Source of the DNA: Gorsachius magnificus
Taxonomy: Eukaryota; Chordata; Aves; Pelecaniformes; Ardeidae
Reading direction: 5' to 3'
Length of the DNA stretch: 64,000 nucleotides
Assembly (NCBI GenBank): GCA_034008185.1
Contig: CM067082.1
Coordinates: 158,169,895 to 158,233,894, forward strand
Both the position numbers and the translations under genes were made by a program. This document shows, in pieces, positions 44,398 to 57,800 of the stretch; position 1 is the stretch's first letter, and each line of letters starts with the position of its first letter. The notes beneath the pieces were generated by a model. The model ran no database searches and was not told the DNA's origin. It saw only the letters and a list, made by a program, of their open reading frames with translations.

Positions 44398-45897
44398 GGT
44401 TAGTTCCGTTTAATAGAGGTGTCCTCGTACACGTTATTATAAAACACGATCTGGTACAAAAAGCGTCCCCTGTACAGTACAAAGCATACAGCTGGGCTAA
44501 GGCCACCCGAGGCGCTGGGCCCAGGGGGAGCCGGGGGGGGGCAGGGCTCCCCGGGGAGCGCCCCAGCCTTCGGCCCCTCCGGCTGCGCTCCGGGCCTCCC
44601 GCCTGCCTCTACAATCACTGGGATGCAATTAACGGGGGTGCTGGGCGTTTACTCGAGGGACGCGAGCGTTGGGAAGGGTTCGGCCCTGGCTCTGCTCGCC
44701 CAGGCTGGGGCAGGGCCTGTCCCACAACCGGGGCGGGGAGCGGAGCCCCCCGGCCCATCCGGGAGGGGATCCCAGGGGAGAAGCCCGGAGGCGCTGCCAG
44801 CCCAGGGCTGGGCGCTTGGTCCCACTGCGGCCCCGAGCCCCCCGGGCTCCCCCCAGCATCGGCTGGGCCGTCTGTCCCAGCCCCCGGGGGGGGGCTTCTC
44901 CCCAGTTTCTGCAGGGAGGATGGGGGCGAGGGCTGCCTGCCCGCTCCCAACCTGAGAAAAGCCTCCTCTGGCCCCCGGCGGGAGGAAGAGGAGGAGGAGG
45001 AAGGTGCTATTGCTGCAAACTGGGCGAAGGAGAAAGCCGGGCAGGGCGGCCGCGCGCAGGAGCGGGTCCCGTGCCAGGAGCGTGCGGCAGCAGGGCCAAG
45101 CCCCCGGGCGGCTCTGCCACGGCGGCTCGGTGCAGCGTGGGCGCTGCCGGGCTGCTGCTCCCGCGCTCTCCTGCCATAATAAATAAATATATACAGCACA
45201 TAAATAAATAGGGCAGGGCCGGCTGCAGCACCCAGCCTGCCGGGGGCAGGGCCAGGCGGGTGGGGGCCCTGCCTGCGCTCTAAGGCACGTGGTGGCCAAG
45301 TGCCCAGGCGGGGTCAGCCCCGTCCGTCCCCGGTGGTGGCTGCTGTGCCCGGTGCCAGGGGCTCCCCCGGGGCTGGCAGCCGCCAGCTGCTCCCCTCGGG
45401 CCCGGGGCGGTGGCAACGGCAGAGCTGCCGGCGATGGCCCCGCTCCTGCCCCGCCACGTCCCGGGCTGCGAGCGCGCTGGACGCGGGGGGGCCCGGCTCA
45501 GCCTCGCCAGGCTCGCGTCATCTCTGGGGAGCCCCTGCCACCGCACGCTGTCCCCTCTCCTGTCCTGGGGCGCTCCCATCCCTGCAGCCCCCCCCGTGCC
45601 CCTCAGCACCAGCCCCTGTGGCCCCGGGACCACACGCGCCGCTGGGGAGCCCCGGTGATGGGGTGGAAGATGCAGGAAGCGGGGAGAAGAGGAGGGCTCG
45701 GGCCCCGCAGACCGTTGGGTGACAAGAGTCCAGTTGACGAGGAGGAGGGAAGGTGACAGAGGCACAGACAGAGCGATGGAGCTGGCGTCCCCGTCCCCCT
45801 CGCCCCACCCCTCCGCTGCCCTCACCTACGGCGGGGGCCGGGCACCCCCTCCCACCTGCCTCGCTCCACCCGGGCTCCAGCGCCTGCCCCCTCCTCC
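44395..45897 (-). other. SCAP: SCAP 3' UTR
   Basis: About 1.5 kb follows the SCAP stop. Near its end the minus strand reads CTTTTTGTACCAGATCGTG and TTTTATAATAACG, with an ATTAAA poly(A) signal variant (complement of 44409-44414). No coding sequence was recognised. The long plus-strand open frames here are GC-rich artefacts. Confidence 0.7.
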
Positions 45898-48800
45898 TCA
45901 GTCCAATTTCTCCAGCACCGAGGGCACGTAGACCAGGCTGAGCTCGCTCCCAAAATTGCAGACGATGGCGGCGTTCTCCAGCACGAGGATCTGCCGCGCG
46001 GGCTGCGACTCGTTGCTCTTCCCCAGGTAGACGGTCTGGAGCAGGTCCCCGTAGCCGATGTCCCAGAAGGAGACGCAGCCCTGGCCTCCCGTCACCAGCA
46101 GGTTGTCGGAGATCACGCCCAGGCTGGCACCGCAGCCCATCTCCTGTGCGGAATGAGAGCGCGTCGGGGAGCCGGGCCTGCGGCAGGCAGCCAGGCAGGA
46201 ATTCTGCCGCTGGCTTCTGCAGCCGGCCTGAGGCCATTAGCCCCTCTGCTAGCCCGGCCCCGCGGGTGCACACGTGCTGGGAAGGGGCCACAGAGCCTGC
46301 GGCCGGGACAGCACAGTCTGGCCAAGCAACGGATTGGGTCTTCTCTCAGCTCTTGTATTTGTAAACAGGGAAGTCTTCCAAAGCATGGGGGGGGTCTGGA
46401 GCCCCAGGCTGCTGGGGAGCGGCTGGGGGAGCTGGGGGGGTTCAGCCTGGAGCGAGGAGGTGAGGGGAGCCCTCATGGCTCCCGGGGGGGGGCCGGGGGG
46501 GTCGGGCTCTGCTCCCAGGGAAGGGGCGATGGGACGAGGGGCACCGGCCTCAAGTTGTGCCAGGGCAGGGTGAGGTTGGCCCTGGGGAACAATTCCTTCC
46601 CCCAAGGGCTGTCAGGGGCTGGAAGGGGCTGCCCAGGGAAGGGGTCGAGTCCCCAGCCCTGGGGGGATTGAACAGCCGGGCAGAGGCGGTGCTGAGGGCC
46701 AGGGTTTGGGGGTGGGATGGCAGGGGTAGGGGAACGGTTGGGCTGGGGGAGCTTAAAGGGCTTTGCCAACCCAAATGATTCTGTGATTCTATGACTTTCC
46801 CTGGCTGCTCCCCAGCTACCAACCTGCTGGATAGAATAGAGCTTGATCCCCGAGCTGCGGTCCCAGATGCTGATCACGTCGTCCAGGCCACTGCTGATGA
46901 CACAGGAGGTTGTGCAGGTGAGGGAGGTGACGTCCCCTCGGTGGGCGTACATGTGGCTGACCTTGCTCCCCGTCAGCACGTCCCAAAGGCAGATGGCACC
47001 GTCCTGGCCGCCGCTCGCTAGCACCATCGTCTGCAAGGAGAAGGGGCAGACCCAGGTCAGGAAGCTCAGCAGAGGGGGCCGAGCGCCCTTTCCATCGCGC
47101 CCCGGGGCTTCACAGCGCCAGGGACGTGGGAAGCACTGAACACAGAGGCCGATCCTGTATACGAGCACTTCCAGTGCTCCAGGCACGCTCCCAGGCTGGA
47201 GGAAGTCACGGGAATGTGGGGTGGAAAGCTGAACTGCCGGCTTGGTGCCCTCCCTGCCTCTGTACATGCACTCGGGCAGGCTGGAGGGAACAAAACCCCA
47301 AGCCCACCAGGACCCCCAGTTGCAGAGAAACCCAAATTCCGTTAAACAGAGCCATATAGCACACGGGCGTGGCTGTCCTCATAGAATCTCTTTGGTTGGC
47401 AAAGCCCTTTAAGCTCCCCCAGCCCAGCCGTTCCCCTACCCCTGCCATCCCACCCCCAAACCCCGGCCCTCAGCACCGCCTCTGCCCGGCTGTTAAATCC
47501 CCCCAGGGCTGGGGACTCGACCCCTTCCCTGGGCAGCCCCTTCCAGCCCCTGACAGCCCTTTGGGGAAGGAATTGTTCCCCAGGGCCAACCTCACCCTGC
47601 CCTGGCACAACTTGAGGCCGGTGCCCCTCGTCCCATCGCCCCTTCCCTGGGAGCAGAGCCCGACCCCCCCGGCTCCCCCCTCCTCTCAGGCAGTTGTAGG
47701 GAGCCATGAGGGCTCCCCTCAGCCTCCTCTGCTCCAGGCTGAACCCCCCCAGCTCCCCCAGCCACTCCTCATATGACTTGTGCTCCAGCCCCCTCACCAG
47801 CTTGGTTGCTCTCCTCTGGACATGTTCTCCTCCTCCTCCTCCTCTCCAAGGGGAGCTGGTTGGCAAAGCCTCCCCGGGGCTCCCCTCAGAGCAGGGCACG
47901 CTCCGCTAGGCCCTCTCGTTAGCCTTGCTCACCTCTCCAGCCCCAGCTGCGCGTCAGCTCAGCCAGGCCTCTGCCGCCTCTCTCGGGAGAGCGCCGGTCC
48001 CCAGGGGGGCAGACCTTCACGGGGCAGGGAACATTTCCCGGGCCAGTTTCAGCCCCTGCTCCCGGTTCTGCCCCCAGAGGCTCCCTGGCTCCAGAGTGGC
48101 TGACCCGGCAGCACGGGTACGGTGGGAATGGGGCTTTCCTGCTCCCAACAGGGCAGGGAGACAAACCACCGCCCGGGGAAGGCATGGCTTCACCAAGGGC
48201 AAGTCCTGCCTGACGAACCTAGTGGCTTTCTATGATGGTGTGACAGCATCAGTGGACAAGGGAAAACCAATAGATGTCATCTATCTGGACTTCTGCAAAG
48301 CCTTTGACACAGTCCCCCACAACATCCTTCTCTCTCAATTGGAGAGCTGTGGATTTGACGGGTGGACTGTTGGGTGGGTAAGGACCTGGCTGGATGGTCG
48401 CATCCAGAGGGTAGTGGTCAATGGCTCGATGTCCAGATGGAGACCGGTGACGAGTGGTGTCCCTCAGGGGCCCATACTGGGACCCGTGCTGTTTAACGTT
48501 TTCATCAATGACTTAGACAGCGAGATCGAGTGCACCCTCAGCAAGTTTGCGGATGACCCCAAGCTGGGTGGTGCAGTTGACACACCAGAAGGACGGGACG
48601 GCATCCAGAGAGACCTGGACAGGCTGGAGAGGTGGGGGCATGGGAACCTCATGGGGTTCAACAAGGCCAAGGGCAAGGTCCTGCCCCTGGGTCGGGGCAA
48701 CCCCCGGTATCCATACAGGCTGGGGGAGGAAAGGCTGGAGAGCAGCCCTGCCCAGAGGGACTTGGGGGCACTGATGGGTGAAAAGCTGGCCAGGAGCCGG

Positions 48801-51800
48801 CCATGGGCGCTGGCAGCCCAGAAGCCAACCCTACCCTGGGCTGCATCAGGAGAAGCGTGGCCAGCGTGGAGGGAGGGGATTGTGCCCCTCTGCTCTGCTC
48901 TGGGGAGACCTCCCCTGGAGCCCTGCGTCCAGCTCGGGAGCCCTCAGCACCAGGAGGATATGGACCTGTTGGAGCGGGGCCAGGGGAGGGCTACTAAAAT
49001 GCTCCGAGGGGCTACTAAAATGCTCCGAGGGCTGGAGCCCCTCTGCTCTGAGGCCAGGCTGGGAGAGTTGGGGGGGTTCAGCCTGGAGCAGAGGGGGCTG
49101 CGGGCAGAGCTGATTACGGCCTTTCAGTACCTAAAGGGGGCCTATAGGATAGATGGGGAAAATCTTTTTAGCAGGGCCAGCTGGGACAGGACAAGGGGGG
49201 ATGGCTTTAAACTGAAGCAGGGCAGGTTTAGGCTGGATCTAAGACAGAAATTCTTTCCAGTGAGGGTGGTGAAAGCCTGGCAGGGGTTGCCCAGAGAGGG
49301 GGTGGAGGCCCCATCCCTGGGACCATTCCAGGCCAGGTTGGCCGGGGCTGTGAGCAACCTGATGTGGTTCAAGGTGTCCCTGCTCCTGCAGGGGGGTTGG
49401 GCTGGGGGACCTCTGGGGGTCCCTTCCAACCCAAAACATTCTGTGATTCTATGAAGGGGGCTGCCAAGCTGGCGGTTAGCTGGACACTTTTGAAGATGCA
49501 GTGGGACAGGGTGCTGGGCCGTCTTGTTTAAACTGGGCTCTTGCCTAGCAAGGTTGGACCAGATGATCCTTGAGGTCCTTTCCAACCTGGGATTCTATGA
49601 TTTGGGATGGGAAAACAATGGTTCAGCTTGTAAGGCACACGGTGAGCACAGCCTGACAGCAGCCAGCGAAGCCTCTGCGTCCTCAGAGAAGCCCACACCA
49701 ACTTCTCCGTGTGCAAAGCAGAAGAGGGTCCCAGCGGGGTCCCTCTGGCTGAACCGGGGGCTCAGCAGCCTCGCATCAAGGACGTTCTTCCCGGCGCAGA
49801 GCCAGCCACACCTCACCTGATCGATGTACACGGCTGTGATTGCTCCTGAGTGGCCCTGCAACGTGAACAAACAGCACGAGTCTTCCAGCCGAAACACCTG
49901 CAGGGCAGAAGAGGCAGATGTGAGCGTCCGCGGGGCAGGCGTGCCGTGGAACGACTCTACCTGAGCCTCATCGCTGTTGCTAACGAAGCAACGGATCTCG
50001 CTCTATCTTCCTCACTGCCATCCCCCTCTCAGGGCAGAGGGAGACCCTGCCAGCGATTCGGGACAGCGAGCTCACTGGATGCTGCTGCCAAGGGCAGGGG
50101 AAGAGGGTAATGGCTGTGGGGCAGTGCCAGGGCGGGGAAGTGACGTGCAGGGCTGAAGGGGACAGCTGCTGCTGGAGGGACGAGGGGAAGGCTTGGATTA
50201 ATTAATTCATTGGATATGAGGAACAATTCCTTCCCCAAAGGGCTTTCAGGCACTGGAAGGGGCTGCCCAGGGAAGGGGTCGAGTCCCCAGCCCTGGGGGG
50301 ATTTAACAGCTGGGCAGAGGCGGTGCTGAGGGCCGGGGTTTGGGGGTGGGATGGCGGGGTAGGGGAACAGCTGAACTCAATGATCTCAAAGGTCTTTTCC
50401 AACAGAAAACGATTCTGTGACTAAGACAGGGGTCCCCCAGAACCCACACCTTGCTATTCATGAAGTCAGCCATCCCTAAGGCAAGAGGATCTCGTGCTCT
50501 GTTGAGTAAGACACCTCTGATGGGGCTCTGTCCTCCTAACTCGACGGAGGAGCCCCATCCAGGCTGACAAATATAACACGGGGAGCTTCAGGAACGCACG
50601 GGCTTGGATTCCAACCCCACCACCCCAACCCCTCACCTACCCTTGTGCACATACACAGGTCAGCATTGCCCCCGCCCACGTACGAGACAAGCTCACGTCC
50701 CACAGCGTCCGCAGGAGGGGTAAGCACCCACACCCCCCCGTCCCAGGGCAGCAGCAGCCCGGGGCTGCAGCTGAGGAAGCCTTACTCTCAGAGTGTGGTC
50801 CTGGCTGCCGGTGACCAGCCGTCCCGCCGCAGCCTTCAGCGCCGTGATCGGCTTCTGGTGGGCGCAGGACACGGTGTGGGTGAGCTGACACACGATGATG
50901 TCGCTGCTGCTGAACACGGGGGAGGACGGGATGCTGCTTCTGCTCGGGGCTCCTGCGGCGAAACACACCGCGAAGTCCTCAGTGCAGGCGACACAGCCTT
51001 ACACTCCAGCACTAATATCACCCAGAAATGGGGCGGTATCAAGGATGCCCGGATGCTGAACTTTAAGGAATTTGAACCTGGTCCTCCAAAGAGCTGAGCA
51101 CTCAGCACTCTGGCTGACACCAGCTACAGCTGCTCAGGGCTCAGGAAGGACTGGAGCGAGGGTCTCCAAGAGGGTCCTCAGCAGCAGAACTCCCTTCCAC
51201 AGACCGGTGGCCCCTACCCAGTAGCTCTTCTGCAAGACTGAGGTCCCTGAAGCCCAAGAGCACTGTGGTTACCCTCGTCAGAGAGGCAGAACAGACAGCT
51301 GGGCACAAGACTCTGCACCCTATGGGGAAACGTCATTCCCACAGCATTTCCACAGCCAGTCCCTTCCTGCAGAGCCACTTCCACATCTGTGGATCCCAGG
51401 GCATCCCCCCCCAGGAATGCAGCCGTTCTCCTGGAGTAAGGCCAAGGCTTCTCTCCCCTCCAGGCCACTCCAGAACCAATGGAGCCACTTGCACTGCGAA
51501 CCAGTTACCACCACGGATTAGTTTTGCAAGCGCCGTGGCTGTGCCGAGGTCCCAAGCTGTACTGCGGTTGCGCAGGACTACGTGGTGTGCAAACATGTGA
51601 GAACAGACCTTGCCAAAGGAGAAAATAAGGGAGAAGTGGGAGAGGAAAGAGGTATGGGGCAGAGCTGGTCTGGGAACGCGTGTCTCAGCCTCCAGACCTA
51701 TGCACTGGAGAAAACCAGCACTCGAGATGCTCTCCCTGAACAGGGAAGTCCCAAAGTATTCCCCAGCCCTCCACAGCCGCTGGTTCAGCATCCTGCAGCA

Positions 51801-54800
51801 CAGGGTGTTTTGAGCGGAGCGTTATCACAAAAACTTATGAAGTGGGTGTGAGGATGAGTCAGCTGCAAGAAGGCAAGGGAAGGGGAAGAGGCTCGGCAGA
51901 GCTCAGAGTGGTGCACAGCACGCTCAGACACACGCTTACCTCGGAACTGCAGGTGGTTCAAGGACGTGTGTGTCTCCAGTGAAAAGAAATCCAAAGAGCC
52001 GTTCAACCGGGCAGCGACGATCCTGAGGGAGAAATGCAGGCGTGTGAGGAGAGGCCATTCCCTGCTCCCAGAGAGCTGCCGAGGCAGAGCACAAACCAGG
52101 CAGGCTCTCCCTGCGAGGGGGCACTCCTGATTGCAAGGGAGAGGGGTGAATTATTCTGGATATTCAGCTACCAGAAAGGCTGAATATCTGTGTGAGGAAG
52201 AAGTGGCTGCTGGAACAGACCCAGACCCAAGAAACCTCGCTCCACCATGCCCAGCTTGAGAGGCAGAGGAGTGGGAAGGAAGAGACTTCCCAGCTGAGCC
52301 TCTGCCATCTGGAGCTGTTCGACCTCCACGGCAGGAGGGTCAGGGCTGGGGTCCTGGCTTACACCCCACGTTCTCCTCCCCTCGCAGGAGATCACCGAGC
52401 GCAAACGCAATTACCTGTTGTTCAGGAAGACGAGCGCCGTGATGCCAGATTGACCTTCATCATTACTGCTACGGAGGGTCCCCTCGATAGCATCCCAAAC
52501 CTGGAAGGAGAAGGGGTTAATGCTGTGATCCCAGCCAGAAGACCATCAGATCGAGGATCCAGGTAACAGCTAACCTGTAATCCAGGTAACAGCTAACCTG
52601 TGCTACGCTGCGCACATCCCCTGGCCCCCCCTAGCTGTCTGATCTTAACGAAGGAGCCTGGAGGCAGCTCCCACTTGGCACTGGTGATTACAACCATCAA
52701 TCTCCATCTATCTTAAAGCGAAGCAGCGAGTTCTCGAGTGAAGATCCTTTTGCTGGACAGCAGAAATGATGAATAGAATTCTCTTCTTCGAAGAAAATCC
52801 CCTAAGAGCTCAAAGGACCACAGTCAGTGCCAGCTGACCTCTCCAGGGACACGATCGGCACGGTGTGCCATGCTCGGCCTGGAGGTCTGTCCCATGCTGC
52901 ACACAACATGGGGCTCCCCACAACGGGAGGGACGTAAAAATCACACTAAAATCCTCTTTTTATTTTTCCTTCTAGCGCTACTGTCAATAAATGGCATTTT
53001 AATCAATACTTCACAACCTGCGTGCCTTTCTTACCGGGGTCACAAGGAACGCTAGCCCCGGTGCACCACACACGCAGCCGGCAGCAGCGCGGGCTCCTGC
53101 TGCACGCCCCCCGTCCACAGCACCCCTCTTTGCTCCAGGTCTCGGCCCTGTTCCGAGCATGAAGCACTCTGGATTTTGAAGCAATATTGTGATGTGGACT
53201 GGAAACAAGATTCAGCAGCAAAATTCAGTCAGTGCAGCTGCGCGGGAGAAGGTATCTGAGCTCAAAAGCATATTTAAAGGACAAAGAAAAACAATGGAGT
53301 GGCCTGCCTGTGTCTCTGTTGGAAAGAATGAGAGCCACCCACAGGGAGCCCAGGTCAAAAATCCTTTAAAATTTTATTTCAAAATGTGTTTGTTTAAAAA
53401 AAAAATCCCTGCATTTATTTTAAAGGAAAAATACTGAGTAAATGTCCAAAAATGAAATTAAACTAATTCTGAAAGTTTCGCATTAGAGATTTGAATTTCC
53501 GAAGGAAATTTGCTTCAAAACCTGTATCATTCCCACGGAATTTCCTATTAATTTTACCTTATTTCGTGACTGACCCGTAACACTGCTTAATGCCACGGCA
53601 ATCTTTAAGCTTCTTCAGCCTTAAAGAGCTGCTGGCAGCTCACCCAGTCCCTGGGCTGGCAAACCCTCGCTCCTCACCTCCAGCTTCCCGTTACTCCGGC
53701 CAGCCACAATCAGGTTCCCTTGCAGGTCCAGGCTCCAGACAGAGCTCTCCAAGTCTCCTCCCCAGGAAGGAAGCGGTGCCAATTTGTCAAATCCCGTAAA
53801 AGACTCGTCCCCCAGGCTCCTTCTGCGGCTGCTGCAGCCTCCTTCCTTGGTCCCGCAGCCCAGGGAGCGGGGGCTGCCGCTCCCCGCGCAGAAGCCAGCC
53901 TGCCCGTGCGGGGCTGAGAGGCCAGTGAAGTTCATGCAGTTGGAGGTGCCATGCTCTTCGTACACTTTACCAACCAGGCTGCTGAAATCGTAGCCGGTCT
54001 CCTTCTGGCGACTGCCCACGGCACGGAGCCGCGTCTCTGACTCGGCCACCTTCACCTGCTCAGAGAAGTTGGTGTCAATGAGAGAGGTGAGGTCTGGCTG
54101 GTCGCAGAAAAGCGGAGGCTGGGGAGGGCTGAGCATCCTTTTGAGCTGGTGACCATTCTCAAAAGAGTCGTCCAGACCATTCTTGCCATCTGGGCTATGA
54201 TCCCAGCTTTCCTGGTAATCAAAGATGCCACTGCTGTCTCTTCGCAACCTAAAACACAGTAATGAAAGCTCAGTCCCCCCACCTCTGCTGTCGGAGAGGG
54301 CCCATTTCTTACAGAGGGGTTTGCACCAGCTGCTGAGCAGCGACTGCGGAGGGTTGAATGATGTGGTACGGACACCACTTACCTCGGTTTGGGAATAACG
54401 GTGAGGCAGTCGCCAGTCTGAGCGTCCCACACACGGATCTGGCCCACCAGGCAGCAGCTGACGAGCAGCATCCCATCGCTGGCCAGACATTCGATGTCCT
54501 GGGAAGGAAGAACACGCACAGCTGAGCGCGTAGCACCACCGAGGCCTCTGATGATCACCTTGCGTGTGGCTGAGGAACTATACAGATGATAAATTTTATG
54601 TCAAAACTAACATGGCTGGCTTAGAAACCTTGGGATACTCTGCGAACATGAGCACATCTTTGCCCAGAGTCCTAGATGCACACTGGACTGCTGCAAATCA
54701 AACAGACTCCGTCTGTCTTCCCTTTCCCTGACAAAGTGTGGCCCAAAGTGATGGTAGGATCAGGAACAGAGGTGCAGCTTCTCTGGATGACACAGCATAG

Positions 54801-57800
54801 TGTTTCAAACTCCATCCAACTGGGTGCCCAAGTGCTCTGTTTCATCTCAGAATGGGAAGAAACATCTTTCCCCTCAAGAAAAAATGAGTGAACTGAGCAG
54901 CAGCACAATTCTGTGCAAACCCATGGATGCTTTTAACACTGGAAACAACATTTAACAGCCCAAACCTATGCAGTAACTTTTGGGAAGCAGGGAAAAAAGG
55001 CTCCAGTAGGCATTAACTACCAGAAATCTAGAGCTATGCCAGCAAAGGCGGCTGGATCAGCCCAGTCGACAAATGCCAACAGTTGGCCACACAGAGAAGG
55101 TAATAACAGAAATTGCAAGAAGCTCAGAGCGAGTCCCAGAAAGAAATGGAAAAGTCGTACAGGAAACTTCATGCTACAATATCCTAATATACATATAAAT
55201 ATATATATATATCTATAGCTTTCATCCCAGCTGTTAGCCTCCACGGCTGCGTAGCCGCTCTGTCCTGCATGAGGGCTGTTATTTCAGTAAACCCAAGAAA
55301 ACCGAAGACGAGTGGCGCAAGTCAGTAAAAAGCCTTTCTTGTAAAGGCTGCACCCGCCCGACCTACCATGAGGTGACCCCTGAGAACCAAGGGAACAATC
55401 TCAGTCTCAGGTGGGGAGTAGCCGTAATCGTCGCAGGGCAGGTCCCCCCTCTTCCTCCTGCTGTGAGAGAGCCCGTTCTGCCCATAGTTCTTGGGGCAGA
55501 ACACCCTGTACAGGCAGAAGAGCAGGAGGACCAGGATAATGCCTGAGGCCAGACCCAGAGCAGCCACCCTGGCAGGAGAAACAAACAGAAACAAAGACAA
55601 AAAGAAGGTGAGATAGAAGATCTAACTACTAGGGCATGGACAGAGTTTGATGAATGCTGTGAAAGAGTTACACGTGTTGCTGGTTTAAATTTTTCAGCTG
55701 AGAAGACTTTCCAACAAGCGGTAGTGATTTGTGGAAAATCAAAGGGGTTTTTAAATGGGAAAATGTCAATTTCGACAAGTTTTTCTGATTTTTCACGAAG
55801 AAAAGAACATAGCAACTAAGACTTTAAGAAAAACGCTAGATGGGGATCGGGGTAATACAAAGTGTGTTCAACGCAGCCAAAGGAAAACTGCAGATTCAGA
55901 GGGCAAGCTGGGAGCCTGTCTTCTCAGTAGGAAAAGGAAGGTCCCCGCTTGTCTGAGAGCTTGATCTAACAGCCAGTAAAGCATTACTGAATCACGACGT
56001 TTATTCCCAAAGATTATTCCCATCCCTGTTACCCAGCGATAAACCCCGTAACGCACCACGTGTGGTGCTAGGAGTAACAGTTTTAGCATCACCAAGCCAT
56101 CCAATTAAAACATGTCTAAGCTTAATCTTCAAAATGCATGACTAATTGCACAACGGTTACTAGATCATAGCAAACGCTTGCATATGCATCAAATTTGTAC
56201 GCCGTTTGTCCATAGTCGTTGATATATATTGGCAAGCAGCTCCCACCAACAGCAACGCGTGCTAACGACCTGGGCTGCACACACCATCTCCTGCCAGGGA
56301 ACTCAGAAAAAACAGCACCAGGAGAGATTAAATTAACGCTGCCCTAGCTGAGCTGGAGGGTCCTGAGCATTACAGGATTTTGCACTGGAGCTTTACAAAT
56401 ATTTTTTTGTTTTCCCTCCAAGAGAAGAGCCAAACGGCCAAAGAGTAACCCCGTGGGAGTTAAGGCATGGCCAGAAGGTTGTATCAAGGAGTTTTTTACT
56501 TGTAAAGGGTGACATCCTGGTGCCCTTGCAGCTTGGATGAGGCTTGGTCAGGTTGAGCTTCAGCATCCAGCTTCCCACCGCTTGACGATAAGAAGGGGTG
56601 GTAGCGGTTAGCCTCCTGGGGATGCCGCACTTCTAAGGCCTCTTGTGGGTTCAGGTACAGCGTGACAGGGATTGCTGGAAGGATGCTGATGTATCTGAAG
56701 GAATGGAAAGATGCAAATAGCTTAGGAATAACGAACGCAAAAGACACAAAAATCCTAACGGGTAACCCAGCCCATCTTCACACTAGCAGCCACGGTAGGA
56801 CTCGGGACGTACTTTCAGTCCAGCAGTTCCAGGTATTCTAAACTAAAAAAACTCCTTTGAAATATTTTTCTCTAAAGATATTTCCCCGCTCTTAACCCTT
56901 AACTCTGTGGAAGACGTTAAGAGCCAACAGCGGAATGAACTGCTGATGAGATCAAATGGATCACACAGATTTAAGTAATGATCTGGTCTGGATTCCTGTT
57001 CCCTGCAGGCCAGAAGATCTCACCAAGGAGTTTCTTCAGCTCAGATGTCTCTATTCTTCCCATGTACCATCCCCATCACTTACAGATGATCCTATATTGT
57101 TTTGCAAAATTCTAAATGTCAGCTCCAGGGTAAAGGAAGGCAACAGGGAAGTAATACACCAAGAGCACAGAGAGGAACACATCCCTTATTCTCACACATG
57201 CCCTGGAGAGTTTGGTACCTCCGCACCATGCAGGAGGGCCCTGTTTAATCGTCTCCTCCTGAAGACACATTTGGAGTAAGCCACGTGGAACACAAGTGAC
57301 CTAGCCCAGAAGGATGAAGGACAGAAGGAAAACCCTTGGGGTCTGTTCCACAATTCAAAGTGGCTGCGGCACTTGATGCCAACCCACTTGCCTTTTGGCC
57401 AGAGTGATATTGTAGTAGCTGAAGAGGGATGGCCAGTGTCTGAAGGAAAGCTTCCTCCAAATCTCCTCATCCTCTGCTCCCCAGGTAACCTCTGCTTCAG
57501 CTCCAAGCTCCATCTGTCCATTCCCTTTGCCCTCTGGTCCGTGGGCCCAAGTGTGCTGGTTTGGCTCCAGCCTGCTCAGGGACTCCAGCCCTGACTTCTG
57601 CTCACGCTGCTGCGTCTGGTTTTCTGACAGCTGTATAGGGTCCGATGGGAAGACTGAGAGATCAATCTTGGGGTCCCCAGCAGGTAGGACTCCTCCAGGA
57701 ACAGGCATAGGAGGCAGACCTGCTTCACCCAAAGGACTTTGTTCAGTGACCTGTGACGTGAGGTAGGTGCGGAGACCAGCAGGATCCGTGTAAACCAGGA

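Larger units (their letters stand above)
45898..54498 (-). other. SCAP: SCAP cytosolic WD40 exons
   Basis: Eight exons carry WD wording such as '[14 protein letters not shown]', '[20 protein letters not shown]', '[17 protein letters not shown]', '[12 protein letters not shown]', '[16 protein letters not shown]', '[16 protein letters not shown]' and '[10 protein letters not shown]'. In human this domain binds the SREBP regulatory domain. The exon 53678-54248 holds the low-complexity insert between repeats, which differs most from mammals. Confidence 0.95.

Noticed and set aside
44124..45179. 351-codon plus-strand open frame
   Set aside because: It covers the intergenic tandem repeat and the SCAP 3' UTR, with GC-driven lack of stops and no conserved domain.
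52556..52605. Small tandem duplication of about 23 bp in a SCAP intron (contains CCAGGTAACAGC twice)
   Set aside because: Only two copies in non-coding sequence, away from exon edges. Its CAG/GTAACA could look like a donor but no exon precedes it.
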